This document shows positions 25,441-34,864 of a stretch of 64,000 nt of DNA, piece after piece. Positions within the stretch are counted from its first letter, which is position 1. Every line of letters begins with the position of its first letter. The translations under genes and the position numbers were made by a program. Source of the DNA: Planomicrobium sp. CPCC 101079 (GTDB taxonomy: Bacteria; Bacillota; Bacilli; Bacillales_A; Planococcaceae); the NCBI RefSeq assembly GCF_007859275.1, contig NZ_VOHC01000011.1:372001-436000 (forward strand), in the 5' to 3' direction. The notes under the pieces are model-generated. The model did not search any database. It was not told the origin of the DNA and worked only from the letters and a program-made list of their open reading frames with translations.

Positions 25441-25989
25441 ATGCATACAGATGGAATAACTATTAGAAAAATGCGGGTTTCGGATTTTGAATTGATGGCT
25501 CAGTGGCTAAGTACTAAAGAAGTTCTGGAGTTCTATGGAGATGTGAATTCTCCTTTTTCTTTAGAACGGGTGAAAGCAAAATACGGGCCGCGAATCCATG
25601 GCGACGTGCCTATCCATCCGTATATCGTCGAACTGAACAATAGTCCTATGGGATACATGCAGCAATATCATTTATCAGATGCGAAAAAAGAAGAATTCGG
25701 TTATCCAGCTTCCATGAAAATATGCGGTATCGATCAATTCATTGGCGAGCCAGAACTTTTTAACCAAGGGTTAGGAACCGCCATGGTCAAGAAATTTATA
25801 AAATTTCTATACGATACTACCGATTTCCACAAAATCATACTCGATCCGGATATCAGCAATAAGAGGGCGATAAGGTGTTATGAAAAATGCGGATTCCGAA
25901 AAGTTATTGTAATAAATGCTGGCAGCAACTGGCTGATGGAGTATAGCAGGAGCAACAAGTGGTCGGTTCAGCAAAAAGCGGAGATTTGA
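25441..25989 (+). CDS. GNAT acetyltransferase resembling AAC(6')-type enzymes, 182 aa
   Basis: The body and motif order follow aminoglycoside 6'-N-acetyltransferases: ISIRKM-like opening, YIVELNNSPMGYMQQY, ICGIDQFIG, GLGTAMVKKFIKFL and the signature LDPDISNKRAIRCYEKCGF. A role in aminoglycoside or related amine acetylation is possible but untested; many chromosomal homologues act on other substrates. Start ATG 25441 follows GGGAGGCGAG. Confidence 0.8.
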   Translation: MHTDGITIRKMRVSDFELMAQWLSTKEVLEFYGDVNSPFSLERVKAKYGPRIHGDVPIHPYIVELNNSPMGYMQQYHLSDAKKEEFGYPASMKICGIDQFIGEPELFNQGLGTAMVKKFIKFLYDTTDFHKIILDPDISNKRAIRCYEKCGFRKVIVINAGSNWLMEYSRSNKWSVQQKAEI

Positions 25990-26060
25990 TTCCAACAATG
26001 AAACTATTAGCGACCACAAATGCATTTTGAAACAAACAAGCCTAAAAAGGAGGCGCTTTA

Positions 26061-26501
26061 ATGATATCTCAAGGCCGCGAACTCCAATTATTTCATTCAC
26101 CGCCGAAACATATTCTTTCTGCAGCTGCGATTGTCTTAAATGACAAAAGGCAGATTTTGCTGATCAAAGGTCCAAAGCGAGGCTGGGAAATGCCGGGGGG
26201 ACAAGTAGAAGAAGGCGAATCATTGAAAGATGCAGCCATAAGGGAAGTGAAAGAAGAATCCGGGATAGCTATAGAAATTGTGAAGTTCTGCGGCATTTTT
26301 CAAAATGTAAAAGCGTCTATTTGCAATTCCTTGTTTTTAGCCAAAGCAATCGGCGGAGAGCTAACAACTTCCACCGAAAGTTTAGAGGTGGAATTTTTTC
26401 CAATTGAAGAAGCCCTGCAGTTGGTCACATGGAAGAATTTCAGGCAGCGGATTGAGTATTGTCTAGATGACAGCAAGCAGCCGTTTTTTATCGATTTTTA
26501 G
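26061..26501 (+). CDS. NUDIX hydrolase, 146 aa
   Basis: Complete Nudix box GGQVEEGESLKDAAIREV followed by KEESGI, with the Mg2+-binding REVKEE glutamates. Hydrolyses nucleoside diphosphate-linked compounds; substrate unknown. AAAAGGAGG precedes ATG 26061. Follows the AAC(6')-like gene by 71 bases. Confidence 0.9.
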   Translation: MISQGRELQLFHSPPKHILSAAAIVLNDKRQILLIKGPKRGWEMPGGQVEEGESLKDAAIREVKEESGIAIEIVKFCGIFQNVKASICNSLFLAKAIGGELTTSTESLEVEFFPIEEALQLVTWKNFRQRIEYCLDDSKQPFFIDF

Positions 26502-26533
26502 CATGAAGTCCACAATACAATAAGATTGTTTCA

Positions 26534-26571
26534 AGAAACTAAGGCAGTGAAAGCTGTTTTAGTTTCTTTTT
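26534..26571 (+). terminator. Terminator after NUDIX gene
   Basis: GAAACTAA (26535-26542) pairs with TTAGTTTC (26559-26566), followed by TTTTT. Confidence 0.75.
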
Positions 26572-26735
26572 GTTAGAGATGAAAAGTAAAAACCGTAAGG
26601 ATATTTCTCTTCTCAGGAATTATTTTTGGTGCCCTATACAACATTCCCTTTTGTTTGTTATTGTTCCGTGTGGGTAATTGTATAGCACAAAGTTTTCAAA
26701 GGAATCTGAAAACTATACCCCGAAGGAGTGGACAT

Positions 26736-27362
26736 ATGCAGCCATTAAAAGCTTTGTTCTTGAACAGTTCACTAAAGAAGTCTGATGAGGTATCAAACAC
26801 GGAAGGTTTTATCCATGATGTCCAAGTGCATTACAATCAATTAGGTGTCCACTCTGAAATCGTCCGATTGGCTGATTATCAGATTGCATTTGGCATCGCA
26901 GAAGATTTAGGTGGAAATGATGAATGGCCGGAAATTTTGAAGAAAGTGAAAGAAGCGGACATTTTGATCATCGGCACACCAATCTGGCTCGGCGAAAAAA
27001 GCTCACTTGCGACGCTTGCAATCGAACGGCTTTATGGAAGCAGCAGCATGACCAATGATAAAGGCCAGGCGGTCTTCTACAACAAAGTGGGAGGCGTGGT
27101 CATAACAGGAAACGAAGATGGGGCGAAGCATTCTGCAGCCTCGGTCCTGTACGGTTTATCGCATATCGGTTACTTGATTCCTCCGAACGTGGATGCTTAT
27201 TGGGTTGGTGAAGCCGGTCCAGGAGAGTCTTATATAAAAGCCGGTCGGGATAACGAGTTCACGAGAACAGCGATTAAACGGCTGGCTTATAACACATATC
27301 ATTTAGCGGGTGCTTTACGGCAAAATCCTATTCCGGCGGAAGGAAATACCTTGGATAGGTAA
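26736..27362 (+). CDS. Flavodoxin-fold NAD(P)H-dependent oxidoreductase, 208 aa
   Basis: FMN-binding reductase: ALFLNSSLKKSDEVSNTEG at the N-terminus (FMN phosphate loop), ADILIIGTPIWLGEKSSL in the middle and GGVVITGNEDGAKH. The C-terminal PPNVDAYWVGEAGPGESY is typical of this subgroup. Likely reduces quinones or FMN. Start ATG 26736 follows GAAGGAG; the ORF upstream is non-coding leader. Confidence 0.85.
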   Translation: MQPLKALFLNSSLKKSDEVSNTEGFIHDVQVHYNQLGVHSEIVRLADYQIAFGIAEDLGGNDEWPEILKKVKEADILIIGTPIWLGEKSSLATLAIERLYGSSSMTNDKGQAVFYNKVGGVVITGNEDGAKHSAASVLYGLSHIGYLIPPNVDAYWVGEAGPGESYIKAGRDNEFTRTAIKRLAYNTYHLAGALRQNPIPAEGNTLDR

Positions 27363-27491
27363 TCCACTAACGTTTTGTTGCTTCAAAAACTAAACGACCG
27401 GAAAACAAGAAATTAAAAATCAAAAAGAGCAAGTGAAGAATTGTTAGAGTCATTTCAAAGAATTTGAAAATTTTTTATGGGAGGCAAGGTT

Positions 27492-28160
27492 ATGGGCATT
27501 TCGATCAAAGCTCTGGTATTTGACGTGTACGGTACAATATTCGATGTGTTATCAGTCTCCAAAGCGTGTGAAGAAATGTATCCGGGAAAAGGGGAAGACC
27601 TCGGCAAAACTTGGCATTCCAAGCAAATGGAATATCTTTTCCTACATCAACTCATGGGTAGATATATCCCGTTTTCAGAGGTTACCAAGGAGGGATTAAG
27701 GTTTTCGATCAATGAACACTTAGGGGAAAAGCTGGGTGCTGCAAAGGAGCAGGAATTATTTGAAGCTTTCCTGCATTTAACTCCTTATCCGGAAGTGGCA
27801 GAGACACTCGAACAGCTAAAAGAAAAAGAACTGATGGTATTCTCGAATGGATCTCATAATATGTTAGATCCTCTTGTAGAAAATGCTGGCTATGCTCCGT
27901 TCTTCAAACATATCATCAGTGTGGATGAAATTAAGCAATTTAAACCATCTCTTTATTCTTATCAGTACATGTTAAACAAAATTGGATTGAAACACGAGGA
28001 AATTTTATTTGTATCTTCTAATAATTGGGATGTGGCCGGAGCCAAAAATTTCGGTTTTCAAACAGCTTGGATCAACCGCAAGAAGCAAACAGTTGATGAG
28101 TTGGGCTTAGATCCGGATTTTATCTTTGAAGATTTAACCGGATTATTGAACTGGAAATAA
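27492..28160 (+). CDS. Haloacid dehalogenase type II-like HAD hydrolase, 222 aa
   Basis: L-2-haloacid dehalogenase subgroup: nucleophile Asp in VFDVYGTIFD, motif II FSNGSHNML, motif III Lys in KPSLYSYQYM and motif IV SSNNWDVAGAKNFGF, as in true type II dehalogenases. It probably hydrolyses a small halogenated or phosphorylated acid. Start ATG 27492 with GGGAGGCAAGG upstream (the ATG at 27477 is part of that site). Confidence 0.85.
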   Translation: MGISIKALVFDVYGTIFDVLSVSKACEEMYPGKGEDLGKTWHSKQMEYLFLHQLMGRYIPFSEVTKEGLRFSINEHLGEKLGAAKEQELFEAFLHLTPYPEVAETLEQLKEKELMVFSNGSHNMLDPLVENAGYAPFFKHIISVDEIKQFKPSLYSYQYMLNKIGLKHEEILFVSSNNWDVAGAKNFGFQTAWINRKKQTVDELGLDPDFIFEDLTGLLNWK

Positions 28161-28220
28161 AACTTGGTCAATTTCAATCCGCCGCTTCGTACTGGACCTA
28201 AGGGATCGAAAAGCCATAGA

Positions 28221-28262
28221 AACACACAGGATCAAATGCCAAAATATTTGATCCTGTGTGTT
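28221..28262. terminator. Bidirectional terminator, 17-bp perfect stem
   Basis: Arms 28221-28237 and 28246-28262 with an 8-base loop, between the convergent HAD and SDR genes. Confidence 0.85.
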
Positions 28263-28286
28263 ATTTAAAATATGCCTAATAGCCGT

Positions 28287-29060
28287 TTAGAAAGCATAAT
28301 TAGTAACGCCGCCGTCGACAAAAAGATTTTGCCCGGTAACGTAACTGGCTCCATCAGAACAAAACATGATGACCGGCGCTATCAATTCTTCCAACTGCCC
28401 TAATCTTTTCATAGGCGTACGATTTTCCAATAGGGTACGGAATTCGTCATTCTCGAGTGCTTCCGAGTTGAAGGCGGTTTTGAAAAACCAAGGACTGATT
28501 GCATTGACGGTAACGCCATAAGTGGCCCATTCATTTGCTAATTGGCGGGTCAATTGCACAACGCCTGCTTTGCTGGGACCGTAAGGTGTTCCGGAAGCAA
28601 GGGTCAACTTAGAAGCGACAGATGCAATATTGACGATGCGCCCGTATTTCTGATTGACCATATGTTTCCCGACTGCTTGGGACATGAGAAAGATGGATTT
28701 GAAATTGACATTCATAACCTTGTCCCAATCATCTTCCGTCAAATTAAGCGCTGTCTCCCGGACACTTGTTCCTGCATTATTGATTAAGATATCAATTTTT
28801 CCGAATTGTTCTAAGGCATTATTGACAGCCTCATTAATAGATTGTCTGTCAGAAACATCGCATACGATAGCAACTGCTTTTCTTCCGGAAGATTCTTGAA
28901 TTTCCTTAGCGGTTTGGCCAATTTCATCTGCCGAACGCGCCAGCAACGCAACATCTGCTCCTGCATGCGCAAGTCCTTCCGCGATTGTTCGGCCTATTCC
29001 TCTTCCGGCACCAGTTACCAGTGCAACCTTTCCAGTTAAGTCGAAACTTGCTTTCATCAT
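28287..29060 (-). CDS. Short-chain dehydrogenase/reductase, 257 aa
   Basis: Classical SDR: TGAGRGIGRTIA cofactor loop, NNAG, catalytic Ser in VNIASVASK and YxxxK as PYGPSKAG; ends VTGQNLFVDGGVTNYAF. It resembles gluconate 5-dehydrogenase/FabG-like oxidoreductases; substrate not assignable. Start ATG 29060 (minus strand) follows ATGGAGG with 8-base spacing. Confidence 0.88.
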   Translation of the reverse strand: MMKASFDLTGKVALVTGAGRGIGRTIAEGLAHAGADVALLARSADEIGQTAKEIQESSGRKAVAIVCDVSDRQSINEAVNNALEQFGKIDILINNAGTSVRETALNLTEDDWDKVMNVNFKSIFLMSQAVGKHMVNQKYGRIVNIASVASKLTLASGTPYGPSKAGVVQLTRQLANEWATYGVTVNAISPWFFKTAFNSEALENDEFRTLLENRTPMKRLGQLEELIAPVIMFCSDGASYVTGQNLFVDGGVTNYAF

Positions 29061-29554
29061 CGCTAAGTCCTCCATTCGTTTCTCTCAATTTCTTCTCAAA
29101 CTAATTGTTACGTTGAAAAGGCTATCAATAAAGTATTCCTCTTTTCTTTTGGTTTAATCATAGTGCCTTAAAAGTTATCAGTGGAAGAAGAACAGTCTGA
29201 GAGCGGACAACTATAAGCAAGCTTCCCAAACATTACCTTGGAAACTATTAACTAGTTAAGGAAAGTGCATTTCAAGAATTAAATGCCGTAGCGCCAAAAT
29301 TCTCTTTAGATGAGTGAAACGTTAGCAACAGCGGTAGAAAATATGGAAAAAATTTTATGGTTAAGCGTTTACATTAGAAAAACAGGTGTTTATAAATTTC
29401 ATAGGGTGGTACCCTTAGTAAGGTGTTTATAAGGATGAAAAAGTTGTTTCGAATTTTATTTAGGCTTACTTTGTTAATTCTATATAAAACCATCAAGGTT
29501 CTAGTGATAAGAAAAGAAACAGCCTAAAGTTCTCTCGAAAGGTGTTTGGTAATT
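29061..29554. other. Intergenic region without visible gene
   Basis: The gap between the divergent SDR and Bcr/CflA genes. It contains a repeated GGTGTTTATAA (about 29388 and 29421) flanking an isolated AGGGTGGTACCCT. There is no stem I or terminator, so it is not a functional T-box as far as I can see. Confidence 0.4.
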
Positions 29555-30778
29555 ATGATTTACAATCCGACAGGAAAAGCGCGGTTTGGCTTGGCGCTTC
29601 TTCTCAGCCTGCTTGGCATACTTGCTCCGCTGAATATTGATATGTATTTGCCAAGCTTTCCAGGTATCGCAGCTGACTTGAATGCATCCGCATCGCTTGT
29701 TCAGCTCAGTTTGACTACGTGCCTTATGGGGCTTGCAGTAGGCCAATTGATTGCAGGTCCGATCAGTGATGCACAAGGCAGACGAAAGCCGATTCTAATT
29801 GCGGTATCATTATTTGCGCTGTCCTCTATTTTTTGCGCTCTCGCCACAAATATCACAATGCTTATTGTCGCTCGTTTTTTACAAGGTTTTACCGCCTCTG
29901 CAGGCATCGTTTTGTCCCGCGCGGTTGTTCGGGATGTTTTCAGCGGCCGTGAACTGACTAAATTCTTTTCTCTGTTGATGGTGATTAATTCGGTGGCTCC
30001 AATGGCGGCGCCGTTAGCCGGAGGTGTCATTTTAGCACTGCCTTTTGCAAACTGGCAGACGATTTTTTATTTTTTGGGGTTTCTTGGCATTGTAATCGTC
30101 CTGACAGTGGGAGCGAAGCTGCCTGAGACACTGCCTCCAGACAAACGGAGTCCTAGTTCCATCGGTCAATCCCTCCGGACAATGGGGAATTTGCTGAAAG
30201 ACCGTTCTTATATCGGATACACTCTGATTGTAGGAGTTGTCCACGGCGGAAGTTTTGCCTATGTGTCAGGGACGCCTTTTGTATACCAGGGAATTTACGG
30301 TGTTTCACCGCAAATGTTCAGTGTCTTGTTTGGTATAAATGGGTTAGCGATCATATTTGGAAGTTACCTCATCGGAAGATTTGCAGGAATTGTTCCTGAG
30401 AAACGCCTGCTTCAAATTGCTGTTACCACAGCTGGAATTGCGACGTCTGTCTTGCTTGTTGCCACAATAATCGAAGGGCATTTGGCTACGATTGTTATAC
30501 CTATTTTCATTTACATGATTACAATCGGCATGACTCTCACTAGTTCGTTTACATTGGCTTTACGTGAACAGGGGCACCGGGCAGGAAGCGCAAGTGCCGT
30601 TATTGGCATGCTTCCAATGTTAATTGGAGCCGCTGTATCGCCGCTCGTCGGCATTGATGAAACAACCGCTGTGCCGATGGGCGCCATCTTATTTATCACA
30701 TCGTTAATCGGCTTAATTACTTTTTACACGCTTACTGACAAAAAAGCGCAACCTATACAATCGGCAGCAAGAAATTAA
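29555..30778 (+). CDS. Bcr/CflA-family multidrug efflux MFS transporter, 407 aa
   Basis: Drug:H+ antiporter (DHA1) with 12 predicted helices: NIDMYLPSFPGIAADLNAS in the first loop, GPISDAQGRRKPIL loop 2-3 motif, and GFTASAGIVLSRAVVRDVF. Members export bicyclomycin, sulfonamides or peptides. ATG 29555 is preferred over TTG 29546 for spacing to AAAGGTG. Terminator follows. Confidence 0.87.
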   Translation: MIYNPTGKARFGLALLLSLLGILAPLNIDMYLPSFPGIAADLNASASLVQLSLTTCLMGLAVGQLIAGPISDAQGRRKPILIAVSLFALSSIFCALATNITMLIVARFLQGFTASAGIVLSRAVVRDVFSGRELTKFFSLLMVINSVAPMAAPLAGGVILALPFANWQTIFYFLGFLGIVIVLTVGAKLPETLPPDKRSPSSIGQSLRTMGNLLKDRSYIGYTLIVGVVHGGSFAYVSGTPFVYQGIYGVSPQMFSVLFGINGLAIIFGSYLIGRFAGIVPEKRLLQIAVTTAGIATSVLLVATIIEGHLATIVIPIFIYMITIGMTLTSSFTLALREQGHRAGSASAVIGMLPMLIGAAVSPLVGIDETTAVPMGAILFITSLIGLITFYTLTDKKAQPIQSAARN

Positions 30779-30810
30779 CTTGCCTGTTTTGGGCTGGATA
30801 TAAGAAGAAA

Positions 30811-30846
30811 AGAAGAGTGAAAGGCTGGACGGCCTTTCACTCTTCT
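30811..30846. terminator. Bidirectional terminator
   Basis: 15-bp perfect stem (30811-30825 with 30832-30846) and a 6-base loop, T-rich on the plus side; separates convergent genes. Confidence 0.85.
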
Positions 30847-30863
30847 TTTTCTTTGTTCGCATT

Positions 30864-31484
30864 TTAAAGCAACGCATCAAGAATTTCTTTTGGTGCATGC
30901 GCAACATATTTTGGTTTTTCCTTTTCAATCAGTTCAAAACCGTCCAAGCCCCAGCTAACCCACATAAACGGAACCGCGACTTTGTTGCAAGCAATAATAT
31001 CGCGCACTTCATCTCCGACATACAGCAACTGGTCCGGCGCAGCATTATGTTTTTTCATGAACTTCTTTATGACAGTGTCTTTGCCGAAAATTCGGCTTGA
31101 ACTCATTACTTCAGAAACCGAAACTATTTGTTCTTGGTGCAGAAGCATTTCGATGTTCTCTTTGGCATTGGAGGAGACAATGCCGATGACATATCCGCTT
31201 CGGGCGAGCTCGTCCAAAATTTCTTTTATTCCTTCAAACAGCTTCACTTCACTCACATGTTCTTTGAAGTAGCGGTAAATCTGAGGCAAAATGACCGGCA
31301 GCTTATGCATGGGGAAATTGTATTGCCTGGCCCTTTCTTGGATCGTTAAGTTTCTTGTTGATAAGAGATCGTCTTTTGTGACCGGCTTGAAATTGTAACG
31401 TTCAGCCAACTGGTTCCATACGTTCATATACAGATGGGTGGAGTCCGCTAGAGTTCCATCAAAATCGAATAAGATGTATTTCAC
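30864..31484 (-). CDS. HAD-superfamily hydrolase, phosphoglycolate phosphatase-like, 206 aa
   Basis: Motif I LFDFDGTLADS, motif II IVSSNAKEN, motif III Lys (GKDTVIKKF) and motif IV VGDEVRDI, with a helical cap of about residues 16-80. Likely a small-molecule phosphatase. GTG start at 31484 with AAAGAGG before it. Cytosolic. Confidence 0.86.
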   Translation of the reverse strand: MKYILFDFDGTLADSTHLYMNVWNQLAERYNFKPVTKDDLLSTRNLTIQERARQYNFPMHKLPVILPQIYRYFKEHVSEVKLFEGIKEILDELARSGYVIGIVSSNAKENIEMLLHQEQIVSVSEVMSSSRIFGKDTVIKKFMKKHNAAPDQLLYVGDEVRDIIACNKVAVPFMWVSWGLDGFELIEKEKPKYVAHAPKEILDALL

Positions 31485-31696
31485 TGGTTTTCCTCTTTTC
31501 CATTTTTTATGTGAAGAACATTATATACCTAGAGACTACATTATCAAAGGTAGAAAAAAGTATGAAATGCGAAAAATAGCGAAGGATTTCTTATAATAAT
31601 AAACTGTAAAATAATTAGAATTTAGGTAGATTGTTCCTAGATAAAAGGTTATAAATAACATATGACAATCTGATTTTACTAAAGGGCGGATATTAG

Positions 31697-34600
31697 GTGA
31701 ATTTATTATCTAAAAAAGTTGCAGTAGTTACAGCATTTTTGTTATGCAGCCAGCATTTTGGGTTCGTTAAACCAATAAATGCTGAAACGGTTATTAGCCA
31801 AACAGAATTTTCGGAAACAACGCTCAATCCTAATCTTAGCAGCAGATTGGCCGTTTTTCCAAAACCAATTTATTTTAAGGATACAGCTTCGAATAATTGG
31901 CTCCCGGATTGGGATGGTAGTGTTGGAGAATATCCTGATTATCAAGCTTCTATTTCAGAGAGCCTACCGAACAGCGATTCTTCGGATCAAAATTTGACGG
32001 CAGGGACCCATAGCGGAAATCAAAATATATCTTTAATCAAATTCGGCAATCAGCTTCCTGATTTAAATGGCGGACTTATGTATAGTGCTGATTTGCATTT
32101 GTTCGAAGTTGACAAGCCCGTTAAGTGGGGATATTGGGATCCTGTTTATATCAACCAAAGCTATACTGTACATAAAATTCTGGATGCATGGGAAGGTGGA
32201 GCTGTTACGTGGTCGGACCGCCCGGAAATCAGTGGTCCTTATGCCATTGAAACGATGAGAATCGGTGTGGACGGAGGCCATTTCAAATGGGATGTCAGCC
32301 AAATGGCGGCGGAATGGTATGACGACCCTGCGGCAGATTTCGGCCTAGCGGTGCAAGGGAGTTCTGATGTCCAGGAAAGTTACCGCTCGTTCTACAGTGG
32401 CAAAGGCTACGCCAATAAAAGTTATGACAACATGGATAAAGCACCCCGGCTGATGATCAACTTCGCTCCTAGACCAGTTTTATCTCAAGGATCGGGATTT
32501 GGACTGCAAGCAAACTCAAGCAAAGGCTATGTACGCTTAAAATGGAACTCTCATCAAGGAATTCAAGGGTATAAGCTTTCCGTTTTTAATGGTGAAGAGT
32601 ATGAAACTATAGATATCGGGATGATGACCGAGTGGACTTCATTAGGTAAAGGACTATGGCCGACTGCCGAAGCGATTCAAAATGGCGCATACCGATTAGC
32701 ACTCGACGCTTCGGGTTCGGATATGCCTGATAATCCGTCCGCTTTGTACCGTAATGCTGGTGGTACAAGTAAAGACCCGAGCCGCTACTACTTCAAGATT
32801 ACCGCTTATAACGAATTCGGCGAGTCAGCTGCTTCTGAGGAAATAAGCATAGGAGTACCGGATCAGACAGCACCGCAGCCAATCGCCAACCCAGTTATCA
32901 CAGAAGCTTCTCCGAATAAGGTGAAAGTGAAATGGGATCGTTCGGAGGATGCGACCGGCTATCATATAAAGGTGGGTTCAAAACCGGGGCTTGCTGATAT
33001 CGGTTCAAAAGAAGCAACAGAAAATGAAATAGAAATAGATCCTTACCCGGTCAATCCGCTTACACCTGTATATGTTTCGATTGCCGCGAAAGATGGAAAT
33101 GGAAATATGTCTCTGTATTCTCCGCCAATCACCGGTACAATCAGAATTGAAAACGATGCAAAGCCATTGTCGAGTTCTATGCCTTTTGCCATTTCAGTTG
33201 ATAGCAATCCAGTTATGGCTATAACAATGGAAAATTTAGGGTCACAAGCTTGGACAGCGGAAACTGGATTCGAATTGAGATCAATCAATGCGGATGCAAT
33301 TTTAACCGCTGATCCACTATTGCCGGAAGAACGAATTGAACCGGGTGAAACAAAAACTTTTCTGCTAAGATTCACAGGGAAAAAACTTCTTGGACCAGTT
33401 TCAGATGGTTGGCAAATGTACCAACACGAGAAAGGATATTTTGGAAACATTCTACTAAAATCTTTTTCAATTGAAGACAAGAAAAAGCCGGAAGTGACGA
33501 TCACATCACCTCAAGCTGACGAATCGCTGTATAAAACGGTGAACATTAGAGGAACTATAAAAGATGAGACCTTAGAAAGTTACAGCTTGTCTTACGCAAA
33601 CAGCAATTCTCCAGAAGACTGGAAGCTGATTTCAAGCGGAACAGCTTCAAAAGCAAACGAAAGCATCAGCAGCTGGGACACGAGCGGCTTAGCGCCTGGT
33701 GAGTATATCTTGAGACTGGAGGCATTGGATAAAGCCGGCAATACAGGTTCACTGTCGTTGAAAGTAAGTGTGAACTTGCCTGTTGCTGCACCTATTATAA
33801 ATCCGGTTTCAGACCAATCAACTGCTATTACTGGGGGAGTTATAAAAACTGGAGTCACCGTATTTGTTCGTAAAGGGACTCAAGTAATCGGTAAAACCGT
33901 TCCTGATGTTAGTGGGTTTTTCTCTATTCCAATTCCAAAACAGCCTGCTGGGACGCCGCTTGCCGTTTATGTTCAAAACAATTTTGACGTTCAGAGCGAA
34001 GCGGTAACTGTGAAAGTTTCTGATAAAACTGCTCCTGCTGAGCCAACGGTAAATACGGTTTCAGATCTTTCACTGATTGTGAGTGGAAAAACAGAAAAAG
34101 GTGCAACTATTACCGTCAAAAAGGGCGATACCGTTCTTGGCTATAAAACCGCCGGTGCAGACGGTGCATATACTGTGCCGATCCAAAAACAAAAGGCAGG
34201 AACTGTGCTAAGCGTAACTGCAAAAGATGCTTCTAAAAACATCAGCTCTGCAGCTTCTAAGAAAGTCATAGACAAGACGCCGCCGCCCGCCCCATCCGTC
34301 CCAACTGTTGGAGATAATGCTACATCTATAAAAGGATTGGCAGAAAAAGGAACCGTGGTATCTGTTAAAAGAGGAACCACACTCATCGGTTCAGCGACAG
34401 CCGCTGCAAACGGTGCTTTTACTGTTAAGATTTCAAAACAAAAAGCTGGAACGGCGATCATCGTAACTGCTAAAGATGCCGCAGGAAACATCAGTGCCGC
34501 AACGAACAAAAAAGTCGCAGATAAAACTCCACCTTCAGCTCCTGTAGTGTATAACGTGTATTCTTCTTCGAAAAGCGTTAGTGGGAAAACAGAACCGTAC

Positions 34601-34771
34601 GCAACTGTTACAGTAAAAAGAGGCAAAACTGTTATCGGTACCGCCAAAGCAACGTCTAAAGGAGCGTATTCGGTGAAAATTAAACCACAATCGAAACGAG
34701 TTGTTTTAACTGCAGATTCTAAAGATACGGCTGGCAATAAAAGTAAAGCCGCTTCGGTCATTGTTAAATAA
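31697..34771 (+). CDS. Large secreted protein with DNRLRE-like, FN3 and Ig repeats, 1024 aa
   Basis: N-terminal signal peptide (hydrophobic residues about 8-29). It is followed by a DNRLRE/CBM96-like beta-sandwich (about 60-255: LHLFEVDKPVKWGYWDPVYI, AVTWSDRPEISG, WDVSQMAAEWY), two fibronectin type III-like domains (about 262-480), a further beta domain and an Ig-like domain (about 600-690). The C-terminus has four Big_6-like repeats of about 83 residues (each with GTxxxVKRGxTxIGxA and AGNxSxAxxxxVxDKTPP). No LPXTG, SLH or LysM anchor. GTG start at 31697. Probably an extracellular polysaccharide-binding or adhesive protein. Own terminator. Confidence 0.8.
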   Translation: MNLLSKKVAVVTAFLLCSQHFGFVKPINAETVISQTEFSETTLNPNLSSRLAVFPKPIYFKDTASNNWLPDWDGSVGEYPDYQASISESLPNSDSSDQNLTAGTHSGNQNISLIKFGNQLPDLNGGLMYSADLHLFEVDKPVKWGYWDPVYINQSYTVHKILDAWEGGAVTWSDRPEISGPYAIETMRIGVDGGHFKWDVSQMAAEWYDDPAADFGLAVQGSSDVQESYRSFYSGKGYANKSYDNMDKAPRLMINFAPRPVLSQGSGFGLQANSSKGYVRLKWNSHQGIQGYKLSVFNGEEYETIDIGMMTEWTSLGKGLWPTAEAIQNGAYRLALDASGSDMPDNPSALYRNAGGTSKDPSRYYFKITAYNEFGESAASEEISIGVPDQTAPQPIANPVITEASPNKVKVKWDRSEDATGYHIKVGSKPGLADIGSKEATENEIEIDPYPVNPLTPVYVSIAAKDGNGNMSLYSPPITGTIRIENDAKPLSSSMPFAISVDSNPVMAITMENLGSQAWTAETGFELRSINADAILTADPLLPEERIEPGETKTFLLRFTGKKLLGPVSDGWQMYQHEKGYFGNILLKSFSIEDKKKPEVTITSPQADESLYKTVNIRGTIKDETLESYSLSYANSNSPEDWKLISSGTASKANESISSWDTSGLAPGEYILRLEALDKAGNTGSLSLKVSVNLPVAAPIINPVSDQSTAITGGVIKTGVTVFVRKGTQVIGKTVPDVSGFFSIPIPKQPAGTPLAVYVQNNFDVQSEAVTVKVSDKTAPAEPTVNTVSDLSLIVSGKTEKGATITVKKGDTVLGYKTAGADGAYTVPIQKQKAGTVLSVTAKDASKNISSAASKKVIDKTPPPAPSVPTVGDNATSIKGLAEKGTVVSVKRGTTLIGSATAAANGAFTVKISKQKAGTAIIVTAKDAAGNISAATNKKVADKTPPSAPVVYNVYSSSKSVSGKTEPYATVTVKRGKTVIGTAKATSKGAYSVKIKPQSKRVVLTADSKDTAGNKSKAASVIVK

Positions 34772-34809
34772 CAAGTTTGCGGAAGCGGGAAGTTCAAATA
34801 TGTTAAAAC

Positions 34810-34850
34810 AAGGAAGGGACGCGGCTCTTAGTGAGCCGCGTCCCTTCCTT
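34810..34850. terminator. 18-bp perfect terminator hairpin
   Basis: Arms 34810-34827 and 34833-34850, GC-rich with A/T flanks, between the Ig-repeat and monooxygenase genes. Confidence 0.9.
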
Positions 34851-34864
34851 TTCATGCCCTCTAG

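Noticed and set aside
29403..29415. AGGGTGGTACC resembling a T-box core
   Set aside because: No stem I, specifier loop or terminator with T run around it; it is part of a short palindrome between repeats.
34141..34797. 218-codon minus-strand ORF opposite the Ig repeats
   Set aside because: Arises from the repetitive codon pattern of the Ig protein; no ribosome binding site.
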